A DNA stretch of 64,000 bases from Ciceribacter sichuanensis (GTDB lineage: Bacteria > Pseudomonadota > Alphaproteobacteria > Rhizobiales > Rhizobiaceae): assembly GCF_024055605.1 (NCBI RefSeq), contig NZ_JAMXLX010000002.1:372001-436000 (forward strand). Reading direction: 5' to 3'. Positions within the stretch are counted from its first letter, which is position 1. Every line of letters begins with the position of its first letter. A model generated the notes under the pieces. That model did no database searches, was not told where the DNA came from, and saw only the letters and a program-made list of their open reading frames with translations. Made by a program: the position numbers and the translations under genes. This document shows, one piece after another, positions 9,922 to 17,938 of the stretch.

Positions 9922-10874
9922 TGTCGTCGTCCGCTACATTGGCAGATACCGCCCCCGAAAACAGGATCATGCAGGGCCTCGGACTGATGATTCTCGCCAT
10001 GCTGGTCGCTCCCTGCATCGACATCTTTTCCAAGCTTGCAACAGCCAACACCTCGCCGACCATGATCACCACCGGCCGCTTTCTGTTCCAAGGACTGTTC
10101 ATGCTGCCCATCGTTCTTGCCAATGGTACATGGCGTGATTTTTCCTGGCGGCTGAGCGGTTATCACGCCATTCGCGCCGCCGTCATCACTCTGTCGATGA
10201 TCTGTTTCGTCGCGACGCTCGCCGTCATGCAGGTCGCCGATGCAGTCGCCATCTTCTTCGTCGAACCGATCATCCTGACCGTTCTTGCCAGCATCTTCCT
10301 GAAGGAAACCATCGGCTGGCGTCGCTACACTGCCTGCGCCGTCGGTTTCCTCGGTGCTGTCATCGTCATCCGCCCGAGCTTCGAAGAAGTCGGGTTCGTC
10401 GCGGTGCTGCCCATTGTGACCGCCTGCGGCATCGCCATCTTCGCGCTGATGACGCGAGCCTTGTCGCAGCGGGAGAACCCGTGGTCGATGCAGTTCCAGA
10501 TGTCCCTATGGGGCCTGCCGATCTGCGGAGCCCTTCTCGCCTTCGGCGGCGTGACCGGTATCGAGTTTATGGCCCCTTCCATGCCTGACGGGCAGACGCT
10601 GGTCTGGTTTGTCGGCATCGGCTTTTCGGCGGCGCTTTCCGGCATTCTCGCTGTCTATGCCTACCGCGTCGCCCCCGCCTCCGTTCTCGCTCCCATGCAA
10701 TATCTGGAAATCGTGTCCGCGACCCTGCTCGGCTGGCTCGTGTTCGATGCCTTTCCCGATGCGATCAAATGGCTCGGCATCGCCATCATCATCGGTTCCG
10801 GCCTTTTCATCGTCTGGCGTGAGCGCCGCTTCTCCTCGAAGCCGGTATCCGACAGAAAACCCATTTCTCCATGA
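9918..10874 (+). CDS. DMT-superfamily transporter (EamA family)
   Basis: This 318-residue inner-membrane protein has about ten hydrophobic helices arranged as two EamA repeats (roughly residues 20-155 and 170-305). Relatives export or import small metabolites such as amino acids and their derivatives. Two in-frame ATGs (9918 and 9921) open the gene and the RBS is weak. Its stop codon overlaps the ATG of the following CoA-transferase in an ATGA arrangement, which itself overlaps the ThDP-enzyme gene. The three genes therefore form a tightly coupled operon, and the transporter probably moves the substrate or product of that enzyme pair. The specificity cannot be read from the sequence. Confidence 0.88.
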   Translation: MMSSSATLADTAPENRIMQGLGLMILAMLVAPCIDIFSKLATANTSPTMITTGRFLFQGLFMLPIVLANGTWRDFSWRLSGYHAIRAAVITLSMICFVATLAVMQVADAVAIFFVEPIILTVLASIFLKETIGWRRYTACAVGFLGAVIVIRPSFEEVGFVAVLPIVTACGIAIFALMTRALSQRENPWSMQFQMSLWGLPICGALLAFGGVTGIEFMAPSMPDGQTLVWFVGIGFSAALSGILAVYAYRVAPASVLAPMQYLEIVSATLLGWLVFDAFPDAIKWLGIAIIIGSGLFIVWRERRFSSKPVSDRKPISP

Positions 10875-12088
10875 CAGGATCGACCATGACTGACGCGCCT
10901 TCAAGGAAACCACCTCTTTCCGGCATCCGGGTGATCGAGCTTGCCCGCGTGCTCGCCGGTCCCTGGGCCGGCCAGATGCTGGCGGACATGGGCGCAGATG
11001 TCATCAAGGTCGAGAACCCCGAAGGCGGTGACGACACCCGCGCATGGGGGCCGCCCTTCGTTGAGGGCGCCGACGGCGAAAACCTGTCTGCCGCCTACTA
11101 CCACTCGACCAACCGCAACAAGCGCTCCATCGGCGTCGATTTCCGCTCGCCCGAGGGCCAGGAAATCATCCGGCGGCTGGTCGCCACCGCCGATGTGGTG
11201 ATCGAGAACTTCAAGGTCGGCGGGTTGAAGAAATACGGCCTCGACTATGAGAGCCTCAAGGCGATAAATCCGAAACTCGTCTACTGCTCGATCACCGGCT
11301 TCGGCCAGAACGGCCCCTACGCCGAATTTGCCGGCTACGATTACATCGTACAGGGCATGTCCGGCTTTATGTCGATCACCGGCGAGCCGGACGGCCAGCC
11401 GATGAAGGCAGGCGTCGCCATCGCCGACATCTTCACCGGCATCTATGCCGTCACTGCGATCCAGTCGGCGCTGATCCACGCCATGAAAACAGGTGAAGGC
11501 CAGATGGTGGACATGGCGCTGCTCGACGTCATGTCCGCGGTGCTTGCCAACCAGAACATGAACTACCTGATCTCCGGAAAATCTCCGGTGCGCCTCGGCA
11601 ACGCCCACCCGAACATCAGCCCTTACGAGGTCGTTCCGACGGCGGATGGCCACCTGATCCTTGCGGTCGGCAATGACGGCCAGTTCAAGCGCCTCTGCAC
11701 CATCCTCGGCATAGAACAGGTCGCCGACGATGAGCGCTTCACCACCAACAAGGCACGCGTCGCTCACAAGGCGGAAGTGCGGCGCATCGTTTCGACCGAA
11801 ACGGCGAAATGGGCAAAACGCGACCTGCTAACGGCCTGCGAAAGCAATGCCGTGCCAGCCGGCCCGATCAACTCCATCGCCGAAATGTTCGACGACCCGC
11901 AGGTCAAGGCGCGCGGCCTGAAGATCGACCTGACCGATGCCGATGGCAACACCATCCCAGGCGTTCGAACCCCGATCGTGCTTTCCGAAACGCCGCTGCG
12001 CTACGAGCGTCCCAGCCCGCGGGTCGGCGAGCACCGCGATGAAATCCTTGCCGAACTGGAAGAGATCGAGAGAAAGGCAGCCCAATGA
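10871..12088 (+). CDS. Class III CoA-transferase (CaiB/BaiF family)
   Basis: This 405-residue family III CoA-transferase moves CoA between carboxylic acids. The N-terminal LARVLAGPWAGQMLADMGADVIKVE motif region, the NRNKRSIGVDF segment and the GFGQNGPYA loop are typical. The aspartate that forms the acyl-enzyme in this family should be the one in SGFMSITGEPDGQP or the adjacent VDMALLD region; I cannot assign it without alignment. The ATG at 10871 overlaps the upstream stop; an alternative ATG at 10886 has AGGA 7 bases upstream. Its 3' end overlaps the ThDP-enzyme start. Formyl-CoA:oxalate transferase is the obvious comparison, but the partner enzyme does not look like oxalyl-CoA decarboxylase. 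Confidence 0.88.
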   Translation: MTGSTMTDAPSRKPPLSGIRVIELARVLAGPWAGQMLADMGADVIKVENPEGGDDTRAWGPPFVEGADGENLSAAYYHSTNRNKRSIGVDFRSPEGQEIIRRLVATADVVIENFKVGGLKKYGLDYESLKAINPKLVYCSITGFGQNGPYAEFAGYDYIVQGMSGFMSITGEPDGQPMKAGVAIADIFTGIYAVTAIQSALIHAMKTGEGQMVDMALLDVMSAVLANQNMNYLISGKSPVRLGNAHPNISPYEVVPTADGHLILAVGNDGQFKRLCTILGIEQVADDERFTTNKARVAHKAEVRRIVSTETAKWAKRDLLTACESNAVPAGPINSIAEMFDDPQVKARGLKIDLTDADGNTIPGVRTPIVLSETPLRYERPSPRVGEHRDEILAELEEIERKAAQ

Positions 12089-13737
12089 AAAAGACCGGTG
12101 GTCAACTGATCGTCGATGCGCTCAAGGCAAACGGCGTCAAACGCGTTTCCTGCGTTCCGGGCGAAAGCTATCTCGCGGTGCTCGACGCGCTCTATGAAAG
12201 CGGCATCGAAACCATCGTCTGTCGGCAGGAAGGTGGCGCGGCGATGATGGCAGACACCTGGGGCCGGCTGACCGGCGAGCCCGGCATCTGCATGGTCACC
12301 CGCGGTCCCGGCGCGACCAACGCGTCCGCCGGCCTGCATGTCGCCAGGCAGGATTCGATCCCGATGATCCTGTTCATCGGTCAGGTGCAGCGCGACGCCC
12401 GCGAGCGCGAGGCCTTCCAGGAGGTCGAATACCGCCGCGCCTTCACCGAATTCGCCAAATGGGTCGGAGAGATCGACGACGCAAGGCGCATTCCGGAATT
12501 CGTCACCCGCGCCTTTGCCATCGCCACCTCCGGCCGCCCCGGCCCGGTCGTGTTGACGCTGCCGGAGGACATGCTGGTCGATGAAGTCGATGCGCCCGAG
12601 GCCAAGCCGTACATGCCGGTCGAGGCCCACCCCGGCCCTGCCCAGATCGAGGCTTTCGGCGCGCTGCTGGCAAAGGCGAAACGCCCGATGCTGATCCTTG
12701 GGGGCACGCGCTGGGATGAGGAATCCGTCGCCGGCATCCGTGCCTTCGCCGAACGCTTTGCCCTGCCGGTCGGATGCTCCTTCCGTCGCCAGATGCTGTT
12801 CGATCACCTGCATGAAAACTATGCCGGCGATGTCGGCATTGGCATCAACCCGGCGCTTGCGAAGGAAATCAAGGAAAGCGACCTCGTCGTCCTGCTCGGC
12901 GGCCGCTTCTCGGAAATGCCGTCTTCGAGCTACACCCTCATCGGCATCCCCTACCCGTCCCAGACGCTGGTGCATGTCCATCCCGATCCGTCCGAACTCG
13001 GCCGCGTCTACCGCGCCGACCTTGCGATCTGCGCAACGCCGAAGGATTTCGTCGCGGCACTGGGCAAGCTCTCCCCTGCTGTCGAACCGGAATGGGCCAC
13101 CCGCACCGCCGCCATGCATGCCGGTTACCTCGCTTGGTCCGCCCCGCCGAAGACGGGTCCGGGCAAGCTGCACATGGGTCCGATCATGGAGTGGATCGAG
13201 GCCAATACGCCGAAAGACGCGATCTTCACCAACGGCGCCGGCAACTACGCCACATGGCTGCATCGCTTCCACCGGTTCCAGACCTTCAATACACAGGCCG
13301 CCCCCGCCTCGGGATCGATGGGCTACGGCCTGCCCGCCGCCGTCGCCGCCAAGCAACTCTTTCCGAAGCGTGAGGTTATCTGCTTCGCCGGCGATGGCTG
13401 CTTCATGATGCACGGACAGGAATTCGCGACCGCCATCCGCTATAACCTGCCTATCATCGTGCTTCTGGTGAACAACGGCATCTACGGCACAATCCGTATG
13501 CATCAGGAACGGGAGTATCCCGGCCGCGTCAGCGCCACGGATCTGACCAATCCGGATTTTGCGGCCCTTGCCCGCGCCTATGGCGGCTATGGCGAGACGG
13601 TCGAAGACACGGAACAGTTCACCGCTGCCTTCGAACGCGCCCGCGCCTCCGGCAAGCCTGCAATCCTCGACATCAAGCTCGATCCGGAAGCGATCACCCC
13701 GACGAGAACGCTGACCCAGATCCGCGAGAGGACCTGA
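12085..13737 (+). CDS. Thiamine-diphosphate-dependent enzyme (acetolactate-synthase-like)
   Basis: This 550-residue protein has the three-domain ThDP fold. The N-terminal pyrimidine-binding domain carries the catalytic glutamate (Glu49, in CRQEGGAA). A central Rossmann-like domain follows, then a C-terminal pyrophosphate domain with the GDG...NN motif (FAGDGCFMMHGQE through LLVNNGIYG). It is closest in general pattern to acetolactate synthase large subunit relatives. No regulatory subunit or branched-chain amino-acid genes are nearby, and the coupling to a CoA-transferase and an exporter suggests a specialised decarboxylase or carboligase. The start overlaps the upstream stop (ATGA). The substrate is unresolved. 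Confidence 0.88.
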   Translation: MKKTGGQLIVDALKANGVKRVSCVPGESYLAVLDALYESGIETIVCRQEGGAAMMADTWGRLTGEPGICMVTRGPGATNASAGLHVARQDSIPMILFIGQVQRDAREREAFQEVEYRRAFTEFAKWVGEIDDARRIPEFVTRAFAIATSGRPGPVVLTLPEDMLVDEVDAPEAKPYMPVEAHPGPAQIEAFGALLAKAKRPMLILGGTRWDEESVAGIRAFAERFALPVGCSFRRQMLFDHLHENYAGDVGIGINPALAKEIKESDLVVLLGGRFSEMPSSSYTLIGIPYPSQTLVHVHPDPSELGRVYRADLAICATPKDFVAALGKLSPAVEPEWATRTAAMHAGYLAWSAPPKTGPGKLHMGPIMEWIEANTPKDAIFTNGAGNYATWLHRFHRFQTFNTQAAPASGSMGYGLPAAVAAKQLFPKREVICFAGDGCFMMHGQEFATAIRYNLPIIVLLVNNGIYGTIRMHQEREYPGRVSATDLTNPDFAALARAYGGYGETVEDTEQFTAAFERARASGKPAILDIKLDPEAITPTRTLTQIRERT

Positions 13738-13740
13738 TTT

Positions 13741-14640
13741 TCAGGTTCTCCGTGCGATTTCCCGGGCAACATCGATGAAGGCGCGCACGGGCGGAGGCAG
13801 ATGCCTGCGCCCGGAGAAATAAATACAAAGCCCCGGAAACGGCGGCGTCCAGTCCTCAAGCACGGCCTCCAGCAACCCGGCCGATAGCGCAGCAGCGGCC
13901 TGCCTCTCGGTCATGTAGGCAAGACCTACACCAGCGACGGCGGCCTCGAGCATGAGATCCATGTCCTGCAGCGTCATCGGCCCCTCGACATCGATCCGGC
14001 TCTCTTGGCCATGCCGTTCGAATTCCCAACGATAGATTCCCCCACTGGGCAGACGCAATCGCAGGCAAGGATACCGCAATAGATCTGTGGGCACCGAGGG
14101 TTTGCCGTAGCGCTCGAAATAACGCGGTGCGCCGAGAACCAGAAAACGCTCCTTCTCGGTCAGAGGAATGGCGACCATGTCCTGCGGTATGCTCTCCCGT
14201 AAGCGCACGCCGACATCGAAGCCCTCCTCAACAATATCCACGAGACGGCCCTCGCTCGCGACATCGACATGAACTTCAGGATAGCGACGCTGGAATTCGA
14301 CAAAAATGGGCATCAACAGCCCCGTCATTCCGCTCGGTGAAGTGTTGATTCTCAATCGCCCGCGCGGACTGGCCGCCGCTGCGGTGGCTCCCTCCATCGC
14401 ACCAGCGATATCCTTTAGCGCCGGAGAGATCTTTTCCAGAAACCGCTCTCCGGCCTCGGTCAACGATACGCTACGCGTCGTGCGGTTGAACAATCGCACC
14501 CCGAGACGGTTTTCCAGCGCCGAAATGGCGTGACTGACGGCAGAGGCGGACATGCCGAGGTCGCGGGCCGCCGCTCGGAAATTACGGGTCTCGGCGACGA
14601 CGGCCACGGCATTCAGTTCGATCAGCCCTGCCTTCTTCAT
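13741..14640 (-). CDS. LysR-family transcriptional regulator
   Basis: This 299-residue protein has an N-terminal LysR winged helix (residues about 1-62; FRAAARDLGMSASAVSHAISALENRLGVRLFNRTTRSVSLTEAG) and a periplasmic-binding-like effector domain. It belongs to the AaeR/DmlR-like branch by the RTTRSVSLTE motif. It converges on the ThDP-enzyme gene with a 3-base gap and is divergent from the SDR gene at 14744, separated by about 100 bases that contain a short palindrome. The usual arrangement implies that it controls the SDR gene and itself. The effector is unknown. Confidence 0.93.
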   Translation of the reverse strand: MKKAGLIELNAVAVVAETRNFRAAARDLGMSASAVSHAISALENRLGVRLFNRTTRSVSLTEAGERFLEKISPALKDIAGAMEGATAAAASPRGRLRINTSPSGMTGLLMPIFVEFQRRYPEVHVDVASEGRLVDIVEEGFDVGVRLRESIPQDMVAIPLTEKERFLVLGAPRYFERYGKPSVPTDLLRYPCLRLRLPSGGIYRWEFERHGQESRIDVEGPMTLQDMDLMLEAAVAGVGLAYMTERQAAAALSAGLLEAVLEDWTPPFPGLCIYFSGRRHLPPPVRAFIDVAREIARRT

Positions 14641-14677
14641 TGTTCGACTTCACTCATCATGCTGTCCGTAATTATCG

Positions 14678-14691
14678 TGCTTATCGAAGCA
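14678..14691. promoter_or_regulatory. Candidate LysR binding site between regulator and SDR gene
   Basis: The inverted repeat TGCTT-ATCG-AAGCA is the best palindrome in the 103-base divergent intergenic region. It lies 38 bases upstream of the LysR start and 53 upstream of the SDR start. It fits the LysR habit of binding a dyad between divergent genes, though the spacing is not an exact T-N11-A. Confidence 0.4.
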
Positions 14692-14743
14692 TATCCGGAA
14701 ATCTATCTCTTGCGCATCCCCAAACGCCAAAGGAGTTGGAAGC

Positions 14744-15568
14744 ATGGCAAAAACTGTCCTCATCACCGGAGCATCGTCCGGCATCGGCAAGGCGAGCGCA
14801 AAACTCTTCAGCTCTCAAGGCTTCAACGTCGTCGCCACGATGCGGAACATATCCGCCGGCGTGGAATTCAGAGAGCTGTCAAACCTGCTGGTGACACGCC
14901 TCGACCTTGAAGATCAGGCCAGCATACAGGCAGCGATTGAGGAAGGGATCGAACGCTTCGGCAGGATCGATATTCTGGTGAATAATGCCGGCTACGGTCT
15001 CTACGGCGTCTTCGAGGCGATCCCGCGGGAAAAGCTCCAGCAGCAGTTCGACGTGAATGTCTTCGGCGTGATGGACACCATCCGCGCCATCCTTCCCCAT
15101 TTTCGCGAGAACCGCGGCGGCACCATCGTCAATCTCAGTTCCGGTGCAGGACACTTCACCCTGCCGATGATCTCGGCCTATTGCGCAAGCAAGTTCGCGC
15201 TGGAAGGTTTCACCGAGGCTCTGTCCTATGAGTTGCTGGCGCTCGGCATCGGCGTCAAGCTGGTCATTCCCCATGGCGGAGTGGCGGAAACCTCATTCCA
15301 GCAAAGATCGGCCGCCGATTTCGCTCGGGACGGCACGCCGGCCGAATATGAGACCTTTCTCGAAAGAAGCGTCGCCACCTTCACTCGTCTCGGCGGGGCC
15401 GTGGCCATGACCTCCTCCGATGTCGCAAAGGTCGTATTCGAGGCGGCGACCGACGGAAAACCGCAGCTGCGCTACTTTGTCGGCGATGCCCAAAGCGGAT
15501 GGCTGAAAGCCCGCAAGGAACTCGAGGAAAACGACTACATCGCCTTCATGCGCCAAAAATTCGCCTGA
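14744..15568 (+). CDS. Short-chain dehydrogenase/reductase (classical SDR)
   Basis: This 274-residue classical SDR has the cofactor motif TGASSGIG (residues about 8-15), NNAG near residue 80, a catalytic serine in VNLSSGAG and an active-site YCASK. The arginine in ATMRN after the second beta strand suggests NADPH preference. The extended C-terminus (about 30 residues beyond the minimal fold) is typical of the SDR group resembling retinol/oxidoreductase-like enzymes. AAAGGAG precedes the start. It is probably controlled by the divergent LysR gene; the substrate is unknown. Confidence 0.9.
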   Translation: MAKTVLITGASSGIGKASAKLFSSQGFNVVATMRNISAGVEFRELSNLLVTRLDLEDQASIQAAIEEGIERFGRIDILVNNAGYGLYGVFEAIPREKLQQQFDVNVFGVMDTIRAILPHFRENRGGTIVNLSSGAGHFTLPMISAYCASKFALEGFTEALSYELLALGIGVKLVIPHGGVAETSFQQRSAADFARDGTPAEYETFLERSVATFTRLGGAVAMTSSDVAKVVFEAATDGKPQLRYFVGDAQSGWLKARKELEENDYIAFMRQKFA

Positions 15569-15581
15569 CCGGCAGAACGAA

Positions 15582-15616
15582 AAAGGCCGACGCATCAAGA
15601 GGATGCGCCGGCCTTT
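15582..15616. terminator. Bidirectional terminator between the SDR gene and ridA-like gene
   Basis: A 14-bp stem with one A/C mismatch (AAAGGCCG / CGGCCTTT outer, CGCATC / GATGCG inner) encloses a 5-base loop. It lies 14 bases past the SDR stop and 20 bases past the end of the convergent RidA-family gene, with A and T tracts flanking both sides. Confidence 0.85.
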
Positions 15617-15635
15617 CGAATCAACTTCTCAAGGA

Positions 15636-15977
15636 TCAGAGAGCAGCGGTGACGACGAACTCGACCTTGTAGTCCGGAGTCGCGAGCGCGGCCTGGCTGG
15701 TGGCGCGTGCCGGCGGGTTCTTCGGGTCGATCCATGCTTCCCAGACGGCATTCATTTCGCCGAAGGTCGACATGTCCGAGAGGTAGATGATTGTCTGCAG
15801 GATCTTGGACTTGTCCGAGCCGGCGGCGGCAAGCAGGCGCTCGACTTCAGCGAGAGCCGACTTCGACTGGTCGGTCACGGACACGCCATCGCCGACCTGG
15901 CCAGCCAGATAAACGGTGTTGCCGTGAACGACTGCGCCGCTCATGCGGGCGCCCGGCTCGATACGCTTGATGGTCAT
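15636..15977 (-). CDS. RidA (YjgF/YER057c/UK114) family protein
   Basis: This 113-residue protein is of the Rid family, whose archetype hydrolyses reactive enamine/imine intermediates released by PLP enzymes. Family landmarks are GNTVYLAGQVGDG near residue 20-32, the central SKILQTIIYLSDM and the PPARAT segment with the conserved arginine. The C-terminal VEFVVTAAL retains the usual glutamate. It is slightly shorter than E. coli RidA and lacks some of its residues, so it may be a RidA-like subgroup rather than the canonical deaminase. It is followed, in transcription order, by the SDR/RidA shared terminator. The DUF442 gene lies 60 bases upstream on the same strand and may share its transcript. 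Confidence 0.9.
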   Translation of the reverse strand: MTIKRIEPGARMSGAVVHGNTVYLAGQVGDGVSVTDQSKSALAEVERLLAAAGSDKSKILQTIIYLSDMSTFGEMNAVWEAWIDPKNPPARATSQAALATPDYKVEFVVTAAL

Positions 15978-16037
15978 GGGAAATACTCCTGTTGCTGTAA
16001 AAGGAAATCGACCGGCCTGAACGGCCGGAAGGACAGA

Positions 16038-16376
16038 TCAGCCACGCAGCGGCAGCGTCTTCTGATAGGTATTGGTGGAGCGCGCACCGGAACGGCAGTA
16101 GCCGAGCATCGGACGGTCGAAATCGTCGAGCGCGTCCATCATGCCGCTGATGGCCTCCTCTGTCACGCCCATGGGGCCGACCGGCACATGCTTGATCTTG
16201 ATGCCGAGCTCCTCGGCCCGGGCAGCGATGTCGGCGAAAGCCGGCTGGCCCGGCTCCTCGCCATCGGGCCGATGGCAAACGATCGACTTGAAACCCTGCG
16301 CCTTGATCTCGTCGAGATCGTCGACCGTGATCTGGCCGGAGACGGAATACTCTTCGTTGATCTGCCTGATATCCAT
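16038..16376 (-). CDS. DUF442 / TIGR01244-type phosphatase-like protein
   Basis: This 112-residue protein has the Blh-like DUF442 domain related to dual-specificity phosphatases. The CxxxxxR signature appears as YCRSGARS, with an upstream VCHRPDGEE segment and the GPMGVT loop typical of the family. In rhizobia and their relatives such domains occur in sulfide and persulfide metabolism proteins and are often fused to Blh hydrolases. Here the domain stands alone. Several ATGs cluster at the start (16385, 16382 and 16376); I favour 16376 because GAGGAG lies about 10 bases upstream. No sulfide-related genes are adjacent. Confidence 0.85.
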   Translation of the reverse strand: MDIRQINEEYSVSGQITVDDLDEIKAQGFKSIVCHRPDGEEPGQPAFADIAARAEELGIKIKHVPVGPMGVTEEAISGMMDALDDFDRPMLGYCRSGARSTNTYQKTLPLRG

Positions 16377-16459
16377 CGTCATCATGCTCCTCGAATGAAT
16401 GTGGCAAACACTTAAGGTGCCATGTCGGAGGCGTCAATCAAAGTTGTGCCTAAGCCGGT

Positions 16460-17290
16460 TCAAACAAACGAGAAAGTCAGGGCGTATTCGCGGCTCTCGC
16501 CCGGAGCAAGTTCGACGAGTTCCCCGCGTTTCGCAAGTTCGGCGCGCGGCTCCCAGCGATGGGAAACCGGTTCGATGCCCAGCACATGGGCAGGAGCGGC
16601 CTGATTGCGCCAGATCTGCAGGAAAGGCAGGCCATCGGTGCGGAAACGGACCCGAAGCGTCTTGCCGCCGATTGCCGCGATGGGGCCGAGCCGGACTTCC
16701 GCCCAGTCTTCATCGCCGGCAGGCACGCAGAACACGCCGCCATTCCCCTCGCCGAATGCCCAGGGAAAACCACCCTTTTCCAGCATGGCGCCCTCCAGAC
16801 GCACATCATCATCGAAAAGCCGGGCGCCGATATTCATGTGGTACATCAGCATGGCCGGAAACGGCTGCGCACCTGTATTCGTAACCCGGTCGGAAAGCTG
16901 TACCTCGCCGGTCGCCCCGTCGATCCGCCAGTGACGCTCCAGCCGGGCGCTGCCGCCATCGGCTAGTCTTGCGTCGATAATCGCGCGGGCCTCCGCGTCC
17001 CCTTCTTCGAGGGAGGACGAAACGACCTCCGCCGGATGGGACGAAAACGAGCCATGCAACGGAAAGCGAACGCCGTCCTGGCCGGGAACCGGCTCCGGAT
17101 GGCGGATGTGGTCGGGACCGCAGGTGAAGAGAAAGCCTTCGAGCGAATGATCAATGCGCGGATCGCCGTCATCGGGGATAGCCCGGCCGGGGGCAATATT
17201 GACCCCGTCGACAACGCATGCGCCGATGTCAAACACCGATCCCTCGTCAAGCGAAAGCTTCGGCCCCTTGCCGCCACTGAATTCGATCAC
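16460..17290 (-). CDS. Aldose 1-epimerase-like protein (DUF4432 type)
   Basis: This 276-residue beta-sandwich protein of the galactose-mutarotase-like superfamily matches the DUF4432 pattern. It has RIDHSLEGFLFTCG near the N-terminus, FPLHGSFSS, MLMYHMNIG in the centre and LGIEPVSHRWEPR near the C-terminus. The H and E residues in these segments occupy positions used for sugar binding and ring opening in mutarotases. The gene starts with GTG overlapping the MarR stop (GTGA), with GAGGA about 9 bases upstream. The coupling suggests that the MarR protein regulates it. The sugar substrate is unknown. Confidence 0.82.
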   Translation of the reverse strand: MIEFSGGKGPKLSLDEGSVFDIGACVVDGVNIAPGRAIPDDGDPRIDHSLEGFLFTCGPDHIRHPEPVPGQDGVRFPLHGSFSSHPAEVVSSSLEEGDAEARAIIDARLADGGSARLERHWRIDGATGEVQLSDRVTNTGAQPFPAMLMYHMNIGARLFDDDVRLEGAMLEKGGFPWAFGEGNGGVFCVPAGDEDWAEVRLGPIAAIGGKTLRVRFRTDGLPFLQIWRNQAAPAHVLGIEPVSHRWEPRAELAKRGELVELAPGESREYALTFSFV

Positions 17291-17769
17291 TGCCCGCCAT
17301 CCTCGTCAGCCGGCGATGGCATGCGCAGATGTCCCGTCGCCATCGCATCCTCGATGCCGGACAATCCGTCATCGAGCGCCTTGAGGTACGGCAAATCCAC
17401 CGCCCCTTCAAGCCAGTGCTGATAGTCGGCGGCACAGCGCTTCAGCTCGGTGTAGGCCGCCTGTCCGCTGTCGGTCAGCGTCAGGATCTCAAAACGCCGG
17501 TCCACCGTGTCGCGCTGCCGGCCAAGCCAGCTGCGATCCTCCAGCGCCTTCACGGCGCGGCTGACCTTGGTCTTTGTCAGACCGGCATGCCCGGAAATCG
17601 CCTTTGCGGTTCCATGCAGCCCTTCACCCAGCGACCAGAGCACCTGCCACTCCGTCCAGGAAACCTCCCCGCCGACATCGCACTGCCGCATGAAATGGCC
17701 GCTAAGCCTTTCCGCCGCACGATTTAACCGATAAGGCAAAAAGCTCTCGATATTGAAATGATTTCGCAT
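17287..17769 (-). CDS. MarR-family transcriptional regulator
   Basis: This 160-residue winged-helix protein has the MarR core at about residues 30-125: WTEWQVLWSLGEG, then the recognition helix region AISGHAGLTKTKVSRAVKALEDRSWL, and the wing around RQRDTVDRRFEILTLTDSG. The start at 17769 is chosen because GGGGGGA lies immediately upstream; a longer frame to 17841 lacks an RBS. The stop overlaps the start of the epimerase-like gene, so both are one operon. It is divergent from the L,D-transpeptidase gene 169 bases away. Confidence 0.92.
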   Translation of the reverse strand: MRNHFNIESFLPYRLNRAAERLSGHFMRQCDVGGEVSWTEWQVLWSLGEGLHGTAKAISGHAGLTKTKVSRAVKALEDRSWLGRQRDTVDRRFEILTLTDSGQAAYTELKRCAADYQHWLEGAVDLPYLKALDDGLSGIEDAMATGHLRMPSPADEDGGQ

Positions 17770-17938
17770 CGTCCCCCCGCGACGAGATAAAAAACAGCCG
17801 GCTGTCCGATCCTCACTCCCGACAAAACCGACTCTGCTCAAAAATGGATTTTAAGCCATTCTTCACCATGAATTCACCTTTTCCACATTAGTGTCAAATT
17901 TATCGCGTTTTTCCCATTGGAAACAAGGAAATCGAATC

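Noticed and set aside
10871..13737. Oxalate degradation pair frc-oxc
   Set aside because: The gene order fits, but the ThDP enzyme lacks the sequence pattern I recall for oxalyl-CoA decarboxylase around the region after the catalytic glutamate. I therefore left the substrate open.
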